The notes: a model not told the origin generated them from the sequence alone. A stretch of 64,000 bases of DNA from Hungatella hathewayi WAL-18680 (GCF_000235505.1 NZ_JH379028.1:275585-339584); one strand, 5' to 3'; shown: positions 8,594 through 17,267, counted from the stretch's first letter. Translations and numbers: made by a program.

Positions 8594-9229
8594 TTAATCC
8601 ATTAAGTCTTGTAGTAATTCAGCATACTCACTAAGGATAAGCTGCCATCTTTTGCGCTCTGTATGAGAGTAATGGAACACATATCCTGAGTAAGAAAAAT
8701 TGACCATCGGTTGTATCCTATCAATTGCTGACAAAACTTTTTTTCGATAATAGTGGTCATATATGCATTTCGCTTTTTCTTTTGATAAATCTAATTCTTT
8801 TCCAATAACTGTAAAGGTTTTATTTTGACATTCTTTTGCTTCCAAGATTTGTTTTTCAAGAGTTAAAATTTGAGCATCTGATAATTTCCTGTAATCAGGA
8901 AAATCTTTGTAATATCCAAACATAACCGGTTCACCAACTCTGAATGTGTTTAAATACGCTTGATAGTTTTCTTCTAAATAAGCGGCGGAAAGAGCCGGAT
9001 TTTCATAGAAATTCATGATATCATATAAGTTTATTTCAATTTTAATGCTATTAAGATAGCAGCAGTAGCATTTATTCAATTTATATAAAAATTGATAATA
9101 TTTTTGTATAACTCGACCGGCACTGAGATTTGTGTCGTATGCTATTTCCTTATAAGTTTTCCCTTGTTGTTTTAATTTCACAATTTCATAATGCGTTTTG
9201 TGATTTTTTATAAATTCAGTATATGTCAT
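8594..9229 (-). CDS. Hypothetical AT-rich protein with an N-terminal helix-turn-helix
   Basis: This gene encodes about 211 residues when started at ATG 9229 (an adjacent ATG is at 9232), after AAAGG. A longer reading to 9349 would run through the shared operator and is unlikely. Residues 1-60 (YEIVKLKQQGKTYKEIAYDTNLSAGRVIQKYYQF) look like a recombinase or sigma-type helix-turn-helix, and a second similar segment occurs near FTVIGKELDLSKEKAKCIYDHY, so two DNA-binding helices may exist. I do not recognise the family. Codon use is much more AT-rich than in the genes on either side, which suggests acquisition. It is divergent from the XRE gene at 9372 across a shared operator. Confidence 0.6.
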   Translation of the reverse strand: MTYTEFIKNHKTHYEIVKLKQQGKTYKEIAYDTNLSAGRVIQKYYQFLYKLNKCYCCYLNSIKIEINLYDIMNFYENPALSAAYLEENYQAYLNTFRVGEPVMFGYYKDFPDYRKLSDAQILTLEKQILEAKECQNKTFTVIGKELDLSKEKAKCIYDHYYRKKVLSAIDRIQPMVNFSYSGYVFHYSHTERKRWQLILSEYAELLQDLMD

Positions 9230-9296
9230 CATATTTCCTTTCTCTTCAGAACCAATCATCAAAGCTCTTAAATTTTTTATTAGTCTAACCACATGG

Positions 9297-9313
9297 TACG
9301 TTAATGTAACGTA
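9297..9313. promoter_or_regulatory. Operator 1: palindrome TACGTTAATGTAACGTA
   Basis: This 17-bp sequence has perfect 7-bp arms, TACGTTA and TAACGTA, around ATG. It lies between the divergent genes at 9229 (minus) and 9372 (plus), just upstream of a TATGAT -10 candidate (9329-9334) for the plus gene. The same palindrome with one base changed lies upstream of the paralogous XRE gene at 9769. Repetition at both paralogs makes it a likely binding site of one or both XRE proteins. Confidence 0.7.
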
Positions 9314-9371
9314 AAATGCCGCATTATTTATGATAGGGTCAAGGTACACTACATAAACTTAAGGATAGAGT

Positions 9372-9638
9372 ATGAAAAAAATAACCTTTGGCAATGATAA
9401 AAATATAATCAATAAAAAGTTAAAATCCATAAGAATAAAAAGAAATTTAACGCAATATGAACTGGCGGCTAAAATGCAAACGCTTGATATTAACATAGAC
9501 CAGCAAATGATTAGTAAAATAGAAAATAATGCTCGTATTGTGACAGATTATGAGTTAGCTTGTTTTTGTCGTGTGCTGGATGTAGACGTAAATGAAATGC
9601 TGAAAGATTTTTATGATAATTTGAAAATGAAACATTGA
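9372..9638 (+). CDS. XRE-family transcriptional regulator (AT-rich paralog)
   Basis: This is a small Cro/CI-type DNA-binding protein of 88 residues. The helix-turn-helix spans about residues 14-70: LKSIRIKRNLTQYELAAKM, then MISKIENNARIVTDYELACF. It is a close paralog of the protein at 9769; the stretch around QTLD.N.DQQMISKIENN.RIVTDYEL is nearly identical in both. Its coding DNA is much more AT-rich, which suggests that one copy came from another genome rather than by recent tandem duplication. It starts at ATG 9372 after AAGGA. It probably binds the palindromes at 9297 and 9693, giving autoregulation and cross-regulation. Confidence 0.85.
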   Translation: MKKITFGNDKNIINKKLKSIRIKRNLTQYELAAKMQTLDINIDQQMISKIENNARIVTDYELACFCRVLDVDVNEMLKDFYDNLKMKH

Positions 9639-9692
9639 TAGCAACGACAAATCATTTCATGTACTTTTTCTTTGTTGGAATATCATCTGCTT

Positions 9693-9716
9693 TACGTTTA
9701 TGTAACGTATTATAAT
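9693..9716 (+). promoter_or_regulatory. Operator 2 (TACGTTTATGTAACGTA) abutting a TATAAT -10 box
   Basis: The 17-bp near-palindrome at 9693-9709 differs from the one at 9297 in a single base. It is followed one base later by a perfect TATAAT at 9711-9716. A protein bound here would cover the -35 to -10 spacer, the classic position for repression of the XRE gene at 9769. No good -35 hexamer is visible. Confidence 0.72.
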
Positions 9717-9768
9717 CCTTATTTCATGTTAAAGTCAAGAAAATACGTCTCTTTAGCGTGGAAAAAAT

Positions 9769-10056
9769 ATGAGAAAAATAATTTTTGGAAATAAGAAAAA
9801 TATAATTGGTGAGCGTCTGCGGGATTTGCGGAAAGAAAAACATTTGTCGCAGAGCGAACTGGCGGCAAGGATGCAGACCCTTGATGTTAATATGGACCAG
9901 CAAATGATTAGTAAAATCGAAAACAATGAGCGCATTGTGACCGATTACGAGCTGGTCTGTTTTTGTTATGTGCTGGGAGCGGACGTAAAGGAAATGCTGC
10001 AAAAGTTTTATGATGAATTTGAGAATTACGCGAATCCATCCCATGTAACGAAATGA
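9769..10056 (+). CDS. XRE-family transcriptional regulator (second paralog)
   Basis: This is a Cro/CI-type regulator of 95 residues. The helix-turn-helix region covers LRDLRKEKHLSQSELAARM and MISKIENNERIVTDYELVCF. It matches the protein at 9372 along almost its whole length but uses codons of ordinary composition for this genome, so it looks like the resident copy. Its C-terminal tail (about 85-95) is unrelated to the paralog's. It starts at ATG 9769, with operator 2 and a TATAAT box 50-75 bases upstream. Half-sites of the same operator (TAACG, TAACGTT) recur just after its stop at 10043-10085. Confidence 0.85.
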   Translation: MRKIIFGNKKNIIGERLRDLRKEKHLSQSELAARMQTLDVNMDQQMISKIENNERIVTDYELVCFCYVLGADVKEMLQKFYDEFENYANPSHVTK

Positions 10057-10210
10057 CGTTGTATTTTGGCTTAATTTGTAACGTTCTTCTGAATTCTTAA
10101 GCCGGATATTCGACTGGAAGGGAAATTGTGGGAACTTGAAGAAAAATTCCGGTGAATCTCGTTAAAGTATAGAGAGGGAAGAATTCCCTAGGGTGGAGAG
10201 GAGATTCACT

Positions 10211-11104
10211 ATGAAAAGAGCAATCATTTTTGTGAGCAGTCTGCTGCTGTGCCTCTGTATGACCGGATGCAGCAGCTCCGAGTTTATGGCGGGCAGTTAT
10301 TATAACAACTATGAAGCGGGCCAGATGGACGGCGACTATAAGATATCCGGCAGCGTGCACGTGGAGGATTCGATTATGGTTCTGTATTTCACGGCATTGG
10401 AAAAGACCAGTTTTCACCTGTACGGAGAATTGAAAGACATTTCCGGTTCGGATAATTTACAGCTGGTGTATGTCAATTCCGATGACGTGGAGACTGTGGT
10501 ATTGGATGAGGATGTGTCCGGGAAGAGAAAGCTGACCGTTGACACAAGCCTTCGGATTGATGAGGGAAAAGGCCATCTGGAATTCCGTGGGGAGTCCCTG
10601 GCATTTAAAATGAAACTCGCAGCAAGTAATATAGAATGGAATAAATTCGATCATCTCAATGTGACAAGCTGGACCGAGGCGAAAACGGGAGACGTCCAGG
10701 CGCCGGAGAGCGGCAGCGCCAGCGATACCGGGGACAGCGGAGACCTGTTAAATGACACATTAGCCACCTACACCAGCGAGGAGGACGAATACACCGTATT
10801 GAGCACCGAGATGGCTGAGGACTCAAACGTAACCGTGAAACTGATCATCGATGTCACCAACCAGAATGAGGAGAGCAGTATGACATTCCACGGCTTTCAT
10901 CTGTACTATCGAACCGCGGATGGACAGACCGTAGACGTCATAGACTATGAGGGAGACAGTTTCGCCATGGGCAGTTTTCGGTGGAAGGACAGCTTCGAGC
11001 AGGAAGTAAAACTGCCAAAGGGAACCAATGAACTGCGATTGGAGAACAAAAAAGGAAAGAATTATAAAATGACATTATCGGTAAAGGTGATGCAGACAGA
11101 GTAA
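10211..11104 (+). CDS. Hypothetical lipoprotein
   Basis: This is a secreted lipoprotein of 297 residues. The N-terminus MKRAIIFVSSLLLCLCMTGCSS has a clear signal and lipobox, Cys near residue 20. The mature part has two beta-rich halves: residues about 25-150, containing a Gly/Asp-rich segment with KISGSVHVEDSIMVLYFTALEKT, and about 175-297, with VLSTEMAEDSNVTVKLIIDVTNQNEE. A Gly/Ser/Asp-rich linker joins them. I do not recognise a family. The start is ATG 10211 after GGAGAGGAG; an upstream in-frame GTG at 10193 lies within that ribosome site. It may be transcribed with nothing else, since a strong hairpin follows. Confidence 0.7.
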   Translation: MKRAIIFVSSLLLCLCMTGCSSSEFMAGSYYNNYEAGQMDGDYKISGSVHVEDSIMVLYFTALEKTSFHLYGELKDISGSDNLQLVYVNSDDVETVVLDEDVSGKRKLTVDTSLRIDEGKGHLEFRGESLAFKMKLAASNIEWNKFDHLNVTSWTEAKTGDVQAPESGSASDTGDSGDLLNDTLATYTSEEDEYTVLSTEMAEDSNVTVKLIIDVTNQNEESSMTFHGFHLYYRTADGQTVDVIDYEGDSFAMGSFRWKDSFEQEVKLPKGTNELRLENKKGKNYKMTLSVKVMQTE

Positions 11105-11105
11105 A

Positions 11106-11157
11106 ACAATGGCAGGTTTATATACAAATTTCACACGTATATAGACCTGCCAATTGT
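11106..11157. repeat. Long imperfect hairpin between lipoprotein and GH3 genes
   Basis: ACAATGGCAGGTTTATATAC at 11106-11125 pairs with 11137-11157 (GTATATAGACCTGCCAATTGT) over about 20 bp with one bulge and one G:U pair. The loop is 11 bases. No run of T follows on the plus strand, so it is not a canonical terminator there. It could end transcription inefficiently, stabilise the 3' end of the lipoprotein mRNA, or act as a regulatory structure for the GH3 gene. Confidence 0.6.
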
Positions 11158-11251
11158 GCGTCCATCTGTGCATGTTGTGCAAGAATCCACCATTTTCCAT
11201 GGAATTATGATAAGGTTAGCTCACTTAAATCATACAAGGGAGGGTAATACT

Positions 11252-14149
11252 ATGTTAGCAATTAACATGGCAGATGTGGTAAATGTACTCAACACATGCA
11301 AACCATATCTCATCGGCTTTGCCGTCGTACTGGTGCTTGCAATCATCGCAATCATCGCAGTGAGAAAGATGGAGAGCGCAAAAAGGAAACTGATACGGGC
11401 GCAGGCGGGAATCGCTATCCTGCTGGCACTGGTTGTGGTAGTGAATATGATTTGCTGGGGACCTATGTCCAGCTTGATTTCACTGGCAACCGGCAACGGA
11501 ACCATCACGGAGGAGACATCCGATGAGGCGACGGCTCTGTGTACGGAGATAGCCGAGGAAGGCATCGTGCTTTTAAAGAATGAGGGAAATACGCTTCCTA
11601 TCGCGGGTGGAAACTTAAACGTGTTTGGCTGGGCATCCACCAACCCCTGCTACGGCGGGACCGGTTCCGGCTCCTTATCTGATGCCTATGAGACGGTGAG
11701 TCTGCTTCAGGGTCTGGAGCACGCCGGCTTTACGCTCAACAAAGAGCTTTCCGATTTCTATACTACATATCGCGCAGACCGTCCGGTCGTGGGCATGTGG
11801 GAGCAGGACTGGACCCTGCCGGAGCCGACAGCGGCTTCCTACAGCGCGGATTTAATCAACAATGCGAAAGCATTTTCCGACACGGCTATGGTGGTGATTA
11901 CCAGAGTTGGCGGGGAAGGCGCGGATTTACCCACGGATGTGAGCCAGGTGACATACCAGAACAACTCCGCGGACTATCAGGATTTTGAGCCGGGAGAGCA
12001 TTTTCTCCAGCTTAACAGAACCGAGAGAGACATGTTAGACCTGGTATGTGAAAACTTTGACAAGGTTGTCGTGGTATACAACGGCGCCAATGCCATGGAA
12101 CTTGGTTTTGTAAATGATTACGAGCAGATTAAGAGTGTGGTATGGTGTCCGGGAACCGGTCAGTCCGGCTTTGAAGGACTGGGTGAGATTCTCAGTGGAC
12201 AGGTCAATCCATCCGGCAAGACCAGCGACACTTTCGTGATGGACTTAACCGCCACACCGACCGCCAATAACTTTGGCAGTTTCATTTATGACAATATGGA
12301 AGAGTTCAAGGTCAGCCAGACCGGATTTACCGGCAAGGAGGAGATCACATGGCCGTCCTTCGTCAACTACGTGGAGGGCATCTATGTAGGATACCGCTTC
12401 TACGAGACAGCAGCGGCAGAGGGACTGATTAATTATGATGAAACCGTGCTTTACCCGTTTGGACACGGTCTGTCCTACACTTCCTTCAGCCAGGAAATGG
12501 GTGACATCGCTGAGAACAATGGCCAGATTACCTTTGACGTCACGGTGACCAACACCGGTGATATCGCTGGAAAAGATGTGGTGCAGGTCTACTATAACCC
12601 GCCTTACACAGACGGTGGAATTGAGAAGGCTTCGGCAAATCTCATAGCCTTTGACAAGACCGATATCCTGAATCCGGGCGAATCCCAGGTTCTCACCATC
12701 TCCTTTGCAGCTGAGGATATGGCTTCCTATGATTACAAAGACGCAAAAGGCTATGTTTTGGAGGCAGGCGATTATCACATCAGCATCAACCGTGATTCCC
12801 ACAACGTGCTGGCGGAGCGGACTTATACCGTAGACTCCACAGTAAGCTATACCGGAGAACAAGGACGTTCCAGTGATGCGATGACCGTGAGCAACGTATT
12901 TGACTATGCGGCAGGCGAGGTGACTTATCTCTCCCGTGCGGACGGATTTGCCAATTATCAGGAGGCAACCACGGCTCCAGCCAGCCTGACCATGAAAGAA
13001 GATGTGAAAGCCACATTTATCAATAACAGCAACTACCATCCGGACGATTACAACCGGGCGGAAGATGAGATGCCGAAGACTGGCGCAAAGAATTCGGTGA
13101 AACTGGCCGACCTGCGTGGGGCCGGATACGATGACCCGCAGTGGGAGAACCTGCTTGATAATATGACCATCAGTGATATGGACACCGTGATTGCCTTAGG
13201 CGGCTATCAGACCGCTGCGGCAGGAAGCGTAGGGAAGGTTCAGACCATCGACTGCGACGGCCCGGCCTCCATCAACAACAACTTTACCGGAACCGGCTCT
13301 ATCGGATTCCCGTCGGCTGTTATGATTGCCTGCACCTGGAATGAGGATATCGCAGAGGCATTTGGCGCAAGCATTGGTAAAATGGCGGACGAGATGGGAG
13401 TATCCGGCTGGTATGCACCGGCTATGAATATCCACCGCTCGGCATTTGCAGGAAGAAACTTTGAGTATTATTCTGAGGACGGCGTGCTGTCCGGCAAAAT
13501 TGCGGCAAAAGCGGTGATCGGAGCGGAGCAGTATGGTGTGTACGCCTACCTCAAGCATTTTGCGCTGAACGACCAGGAGACGAACCGCTGCAGTATGCTG
13601 TGTACATGGACCAATGAGCAGGCAATCCGCGAGATTTATTTAAAGCCATTTGAGATTGCCGTAAAAGAAGGCAAAGCAAAAGCCATCATGTCCTCCTTCA
13701 ACTACATCGGAACCAGATGGGCAGGCGGCTCCTCCGAGCTGTGCAACACGGTGCTCCGGGATGAGTGGGGCTTCAAGGGATTTGTGCTGACAGATTACTT
13801 TGGCGTTTACGGCTATATGAGTTCCGACCAGGCTATCCGAAACGGTACGGACGCTATGCTGGTGGCCTATGACACGGAGACAAACCATGTGAAGGACACC
13901 AAGAGCGCAACCGGTGTTCAGGCAATGCGCCAGGCATGTAAGAATGTGATGTACACGGTAGTCAACAGCCGGGCTTATGCGCCGGAGAATTTACAGACCG
14001 GACTTATGGCATGGCAGGTGATGGCCATTGTGATAGACGTGGTTTTGGCAGCCGGACTTTTGGCGCTGGAAGCAGTTGCGGTGAAACGCTTCAAAAAGAG
14101 AAGAGTGGAAGCCGGCGCGCAGGTTGACAAAGAGGACATGGACCAGTAA
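11252..14149 (+). CDS. Membrane-anchored glycoside hydrolase family 3 with circularly permuted domains
   Basis: This is a beta-glucosidase-type GH3 enzyme of 965 residues. Two N-terminal transmembrane helices (about 19-37 and 50-70) are joined by a Lys/Arg-rich loop. The GH3 C-terminal alpha/beta domain comes next (about 95-400, with GKTSDTFVMDL and YPFGHGLSYTSF), then a fibronectin-like domain. The TIM-barrel-type domain is last (about 620-910) with GRNFEYYSEDG, YLKHFALND and the nucleophile Asp in FVLTDYFG. This order is reversed relative to classic GH3. A third helix (about 925-945) ends in KRFKKRR. The charge pattern places the catalytic part outside the cell. ATG 11252 follows AAGGGAGGG. 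An operon with GtrA-like and second GH3 genes follows. Confidence 0.9.
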   Translation: MLAINMADVVNVLNTCKPYLIGFAVVLVLAIIAIIAVRKMESAKRKLIRAQAGIAILLALVVVVNMICWGPMSSLISLATGNGTITEETSDEATALCTEIAEEGIVLLKNEGNTLPIAGGNLNVFGWASTNPCYGGTGSGSLSDAYETVSLLQGLEHAGFTLNKELSDFYTTYRADRPVVGMWEQDWTLPEPTAASYSADLINNAKAFSDTAMVVITRVGGEGADLPTDVSQVTYQNNSADYQDFEPGEHFLQLNRTERDMLDLVCENFDKVVVVYNGANAMELGFVNDYEQIKSVVWCPGTGQSGFEGLGEILSGQVNPSGKTSDTFVMDLTATPTANNFGSFIYDNMEEFKVSQTGFTGKEEITWPSFVNYVEGIYVGYRFYETAAAEGLINYDETVLYPFGHGLSYTSFSQEMGDIAENNGQITFDVTVTNTGDIAGKDVVQVYYNPPYTDGGIEKASANLIAFDKTDILNPGESQVLTISFAAEDMASYDYKDAKGYVLEAGDYHISINRDSHNVLAERTYTVDSTVSYTGEQGRSSDAMTVSNVFDYAAGEVTYLSRADGFANYQEATTAPASLTMKEDVKATFINNSNYHPDDYNRAEDEMPKTGAKNSVKLADLRGAGYDDPQWENLLDNMTISDMDTVIALGGYQTAAAGSVGKVQTIDCDGPASINNNFTGTGSIGFPSAVMIACTWNEDIAEAFGASIGKMADEMGVSGWYAPAMNIHRSAFAGRNFEYYSEDGVLSGKIAAKAVIGAEQYGVYAYLKHFALNDQETNRCSMLCTWTNEQAIREIYLKPFEIAVKEGKAKAIMSSFNYIGTRWAGGSSELCNTVLRDEWGFKGFVLTDYFGVYGYMSSDQAIRNGTDAMLVAYDTETNHVKDTKSATGVQAMRQACKNVMYTVVNSRAYAPENLQTGLMAWQVMAIVIDVVLAAGLLALEAVAVKRFKKRRVEAGAQVDKEDMDQ

Positions 14150-14172
14150 TCTAGGATGTGAGGAGCAGCGCA

Positions 14173-14775
14173 GTGGAAAAGACAAAAAATATGGGTTTTT
14201 GGGGAACGTTTAAGTCAAAACACCCGGAGATCGCTCAGTTTATCGTGTTTTTTATAATCAGTAACGGCGTGACCGTGTTACAGATGGTTCTGATGCCGCT
14301 GATTAAATACTTATTTGGATTCACCCCCCTTGTGAGCACCAGTTTTCAGGTGCTCCCGGTGGGGCACAACCTGGACGGTGGAATCTACTACGTGTTTGAT
14401 TATGCGGCGGGGAACATCGCCTCCGGTGGAGGCGGCGGACTTGCCTACTTCCTGGCGGTGGAGATTACCCTTTTGATTGCCCAGGTAATCAACTTCTTCC
14501 TCCAGCGGAATGTGACATTCAAGTCCAACACCAGTGTTGTCAGGGCGGCGGTATGGTACTTTATCGCCTGGGTCATCATTTCCGTGGGCGCCGCGGCGCT
14601 GCAGGGGCTTTACAAGACGCCGATTTACACGTTCTTTATGAACAGCCTGGGCAGCGGAGCGGGGACGACCGTGGCCGATATTATCACGATGCTGATTAAC
14701 TGTGTGATTTCTTTCTGGGTATTTTATCCGATATTGAAAGTCATCTTTAAAGAAAAGGAAGGGCAGACGGCATAA
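14173..14775 (+). CDS. GtrA-like family membrane protein
   Basis: This is a hydrophobic protein of about 200 residues with four main transmembrane segments. It carries the family hallmark INFFLQRNVTFKSN, comparable to the NF..NR.WTF motif of GtrA proteins, which act in lipid-linked sugar translocation. It lacks the usual minimal size (about 130) and has an extra loop with a Gly-rich GGGGG stretch. I start it at GTG 14173 with GAGGAG 7 bases upstream; GTG 14158 has no proper site. It lies 23 bases after one GH3 gene, and its stop overlaps the next GH3 start by one base, so it is part of that operon. Confidence 0.75.
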   Translation: MEKTKNMGFWGTFKSKHPEIAQFIVFFIISNGVTVLQMVLMPLIKYLFGFTPLVSTSFQVLPVGHNLDGGIYYVFDYAAGNIASGGGGGLAYFLAVEITLLIAQVINFFLQRNVTFKSNTSVVRAAVWYFIAWVIISVGAAALQGLYKTPIYTFFMNSLGSGAGTTVADIITMLINCVISFWVFYPILKVIFKEKEGQTA

Positions 14776-17267
14776 TGAAGCATGGAACTATCATCAAGAA
14801 CATGACTGTGGAGGAGAAGGCGGCCTTCCTCAGTGGGAAAAATGAGTGGCAGACCAGGGATTTCCCCCGCCTTGGAATTTCCTCCATCCTGTGTTCCGAT
14901 GGCCCTCACGGCGTCCGCAAGCAGGCGGGCGCCGGCGACCACCTGGGGTTGAATCCGTCTCTGCCGGCAACCTGTTTTCCCACGGCGGCCACGGTTGCCG
15001 GAAGCTGGGATGAGGAGCTGGCCAGAGAGGTGGGGCAGGCTTTGGGGGAGGAAGCGGCGGCGCTGGGCGTTGACGTGCTTCTTGGCCCCGGCCTGAACAT
15101 CAAGCGGAGCCCTCTCTGTGGACGAAATTTTGAATATTTTTCGGAGGACCCCTATCTCTCCGGAAAAATGGCGGCGGCCTATGTGAAAGGCATTCAGAGC
15201 CAGGGAGTCTACGCCTGTCCAAAGCATTTCGCGGTGAACAGCCAGGAGCTGCGGAGGATGGCCATGGATTCCGTGGTGGATGAGCGGACGCTGCGGGAAA
15301 TCTACCTGACTGGGTTTGAGATTGCCGTGAAGGAAGGCGGGGCAAAGGCGCTGATGACCAGCTACAACCAGGTCAACGGGACCTATGCCAACGAGAATGA
15401 GCATCTCTTAAAGGAGATACTCCGGGATGAGTGGAACTACGAGGGAATCGTCATTACGGACTGGGGCGGCTCCAACGACCACGTGCGTGGAGTGGCAAAC
15501 CGCTCCAATCTGGAGATGCCCACGCCGGGATTTGATTCCGCCAGACAGATTCTTGCGGCCCTGGAAGACGGAAAACTGACCATGGAGGAGCTGGATATCT
15601 GTGTGGACGATTTGCTGGACGCCGTTCTTACCTTGACGGCCAACCGCGAAGAACGGGCCGCGGCAGGCGGAAAAGGGAAAACGGTGGAAACTCCGGGCGA
15701 ATTTGACAAGGCCGCGCATCATGCCCTGGCGAGAAGAGCGGCGGCGGAGAGCATGATACTCCTTAAAAATTTGCCGGACCAGGACCCGATACTCCCAATC
15801 AAGGAGAACTGCAAGGTGGCGTTCATCGGTGACTTTGCTATCACCCCCAGATACCAGGGAGCGGGTTCTTCCATGGTCAACGCGATCCGGGTGGAGACCG
15901 TCCAGCAGATGGCCGGTGATTATCCGTTCCAGCTGGTCGGCTGCGTTCCAGGCTACCAGCGCGGCGGGAAAGTGGATGAGGCCCTTGTAAAAGCGGCCCT
16001 CGATTTAGCGCGGGAGGCAGAGGTGGTCGTATACTGCTTTGGCCTGGATGAAATCAGCGAAGTGGAGGGAATGGACCGCAAACATATGCGGATTTCCCAA
16101 AATCAGATTGAACTATTGGAATCGCTTGTGAAGGTGAACCCCAATATCGTGGGCGTCATCAGCGCCGGTTCCCCGGTGGAGATGCCGTGGCATTACTGCT
16201 GCAAGGCTATCCTTCACGGGTACTTAGGCGGCCAGGCGGGAGCCGGGGCCATCCTGGATGTCCTGACCGGGAAGGTCAACCCCTCAGGAAGACTGAGCGA
16301 AACCTATCCCATCCGCTACGAGGATACCCCGGCTCTGCGCTGCTTCCCCAGCGTGGAGAGAAATTCGGAGTACCGCGAGGGCATCTATGTGGGTTACCGG
16401 TATTATGACACCAGCAGAGTGCGGGTGCAGTACCCCTTCGGCTATGGTCTGTCCTACACCTCCTTCGCTTACAGCAATCTGGAGGTGACGGAAGAAGGCG
16501 CAAGCTTCGATTTGGAAAATACCGGAAAGAGGGATGGCGCCGAGGTGGCACAGATGTATGTGGGCTGCTGGGATGGCAAAGTGTTCCGGCCGGAGAAGGA
16601 GCTGAAAGGCTTCCGGAAAGTTTATTTAAAAGCAGGGGAGAAACAGCGGGTGAGCATTCCCTTTGATGATAAGACATTCCGGTACTGGAATGTAAAGACG
16701 AACCGGTGGGAGACAGAGGCCGGGACCTATGGGATATTCGTGGGTTCCTGCGTCCTGGACATCCGGCTCAGCAGCAGCATCACGCTGGCAGGGACAGGCG
16801 CTCCATTGCCCTACGACATGGAAAAACTTCCGTCCTACCGCACCGGCCTGGTTCAGAGTGTGGAGACCGAGGAATTTGAGACGCTGCTGGGACATCCGGT
16901 GACGTCCGGAAAATGGTCCGGGGAGCTGGGAATCAACGACGCGGTCTGCCAGATGTATTATGCCAAGAGCGGTCTTGCCAGATTTATATACCGGGTACTG
17001 ACTAACCGGGTAGAAAAAAATGAAGCCAAGGGAACGCCGGATTTAAATCTGCTGTTCCAGTACAACATCCCGTTCCGGGCCATCGCCAAGATGACCGGAG
17101 GCATGGTCAGCATGGAGATGGCATACGGCATGACGGATGCGGTGAACGGACATTTCTTCAGAGGAATGGGACGCGTCATCGGCGGTTTCTTCCGCAACAG
17201 AAAATACAACAAGGAATACGAGAAGAAACTGCTCGCTACTCCACCGGTATCAGAACCGACAAAGTAA
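14775..17267 (+). CDS. Glycoside hydrolase family 3 beta-glucosidase-type enzyme, canonical domain order
   Basis: This enzyme has 830 residues, no signal peptide and so is probably cytoplasmic. The catalytic domain (about 1-300) has GRNFEYFSEDP, CPKHFAVNSQE and the nucleophile Asp in IVITDWGG. The alpha/beta domain (about 330-545) ends with GRLSETYPI and YPFGYGLSYTSFAY, and a fibronectin-like domain follows (about 560-660). A C-terminal extension (about 690-830) is of unknown role, predicted helical and rich in Met and Gly, without a clear membrane segment. Substrate is likely a beta-linked glucoside or xyloside, not readable here. The gene overlaps the convergent kinase gene by 32 bases. Confidence 0.9.
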   Translation: MKHGTIIKNMTVEEKAAFLSGKNEWQTRDFPRLGISSILCSDGPHGVRKQAGAGDHLGLNPSLPATCFPTAATVAGSWDEELAREVGQALGEEAAALGVDVLLGPGLNIKRSPLCGRNFEYFSEDPYLSGKMAAAYVKGIQSQGVYACPKHFAVNSQELRRMAMDSVVDERTLREIYLTGFEIAVKEGGAKALMTSYNQVNGTYANENEHLLKEILRDEWNYEGIVITDWGGSNDHVRGVANRSNLEMPTPGFDSARQILAALEDGKLTMEELDICVDDLLDAVLTLTANREERAAAGGKGKTVETPGEFDKAAHHALARRAAAESMILLKNLPDQDPILPIKENCKVAFIGDFAITPRYQGAGSSMVNAIRVETVQQMAGDYPFQLVGCVPGYQRGGKVDEALVKAALDLAREAEVVVYCFGLDEISEVEGMDRKHMRISQNQIELLESLVKVNPNIVGVISAGSPVEMPWHYCCKAILHGYLGGQAGAGAILDVLTGKVNPSGRLSETYPIRYEDTPALRCFPSVERNSEYREGIYVGYRYYDTSRVRVQYPFGYGLSYTSFAYSNLEVTEEGASFDLENTGKRDGAEVAQMYVGCWDGKVFRPEKELKGFRKVYLKAGEKQRVSIPFDDKTFRYWNVKTNRWETEAGTYGIFVGSCVLDIRLSSSITLAGTGAPLPYDMEKLPSYRTGLVQSVETEEFETLLGHPVTSGKWSGELGINDAVCQMYYAKSGLARFIYRVLTNRVEKNEAKGTPDLNLLFQYNIPFRAIAKMTGGMVSMEMAYGMTDAVNGHFFRGMGRVIGGFFRNRKYNKEYEKKLLATPPVSEPTK

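Noticed and set aside
14158-14172. Upstream GTG start for the GtrA-like gene
   Set aside because: The purine-rich site GAGGAG lies downstream of it and is spaced correctly for GTG 14173 instead.
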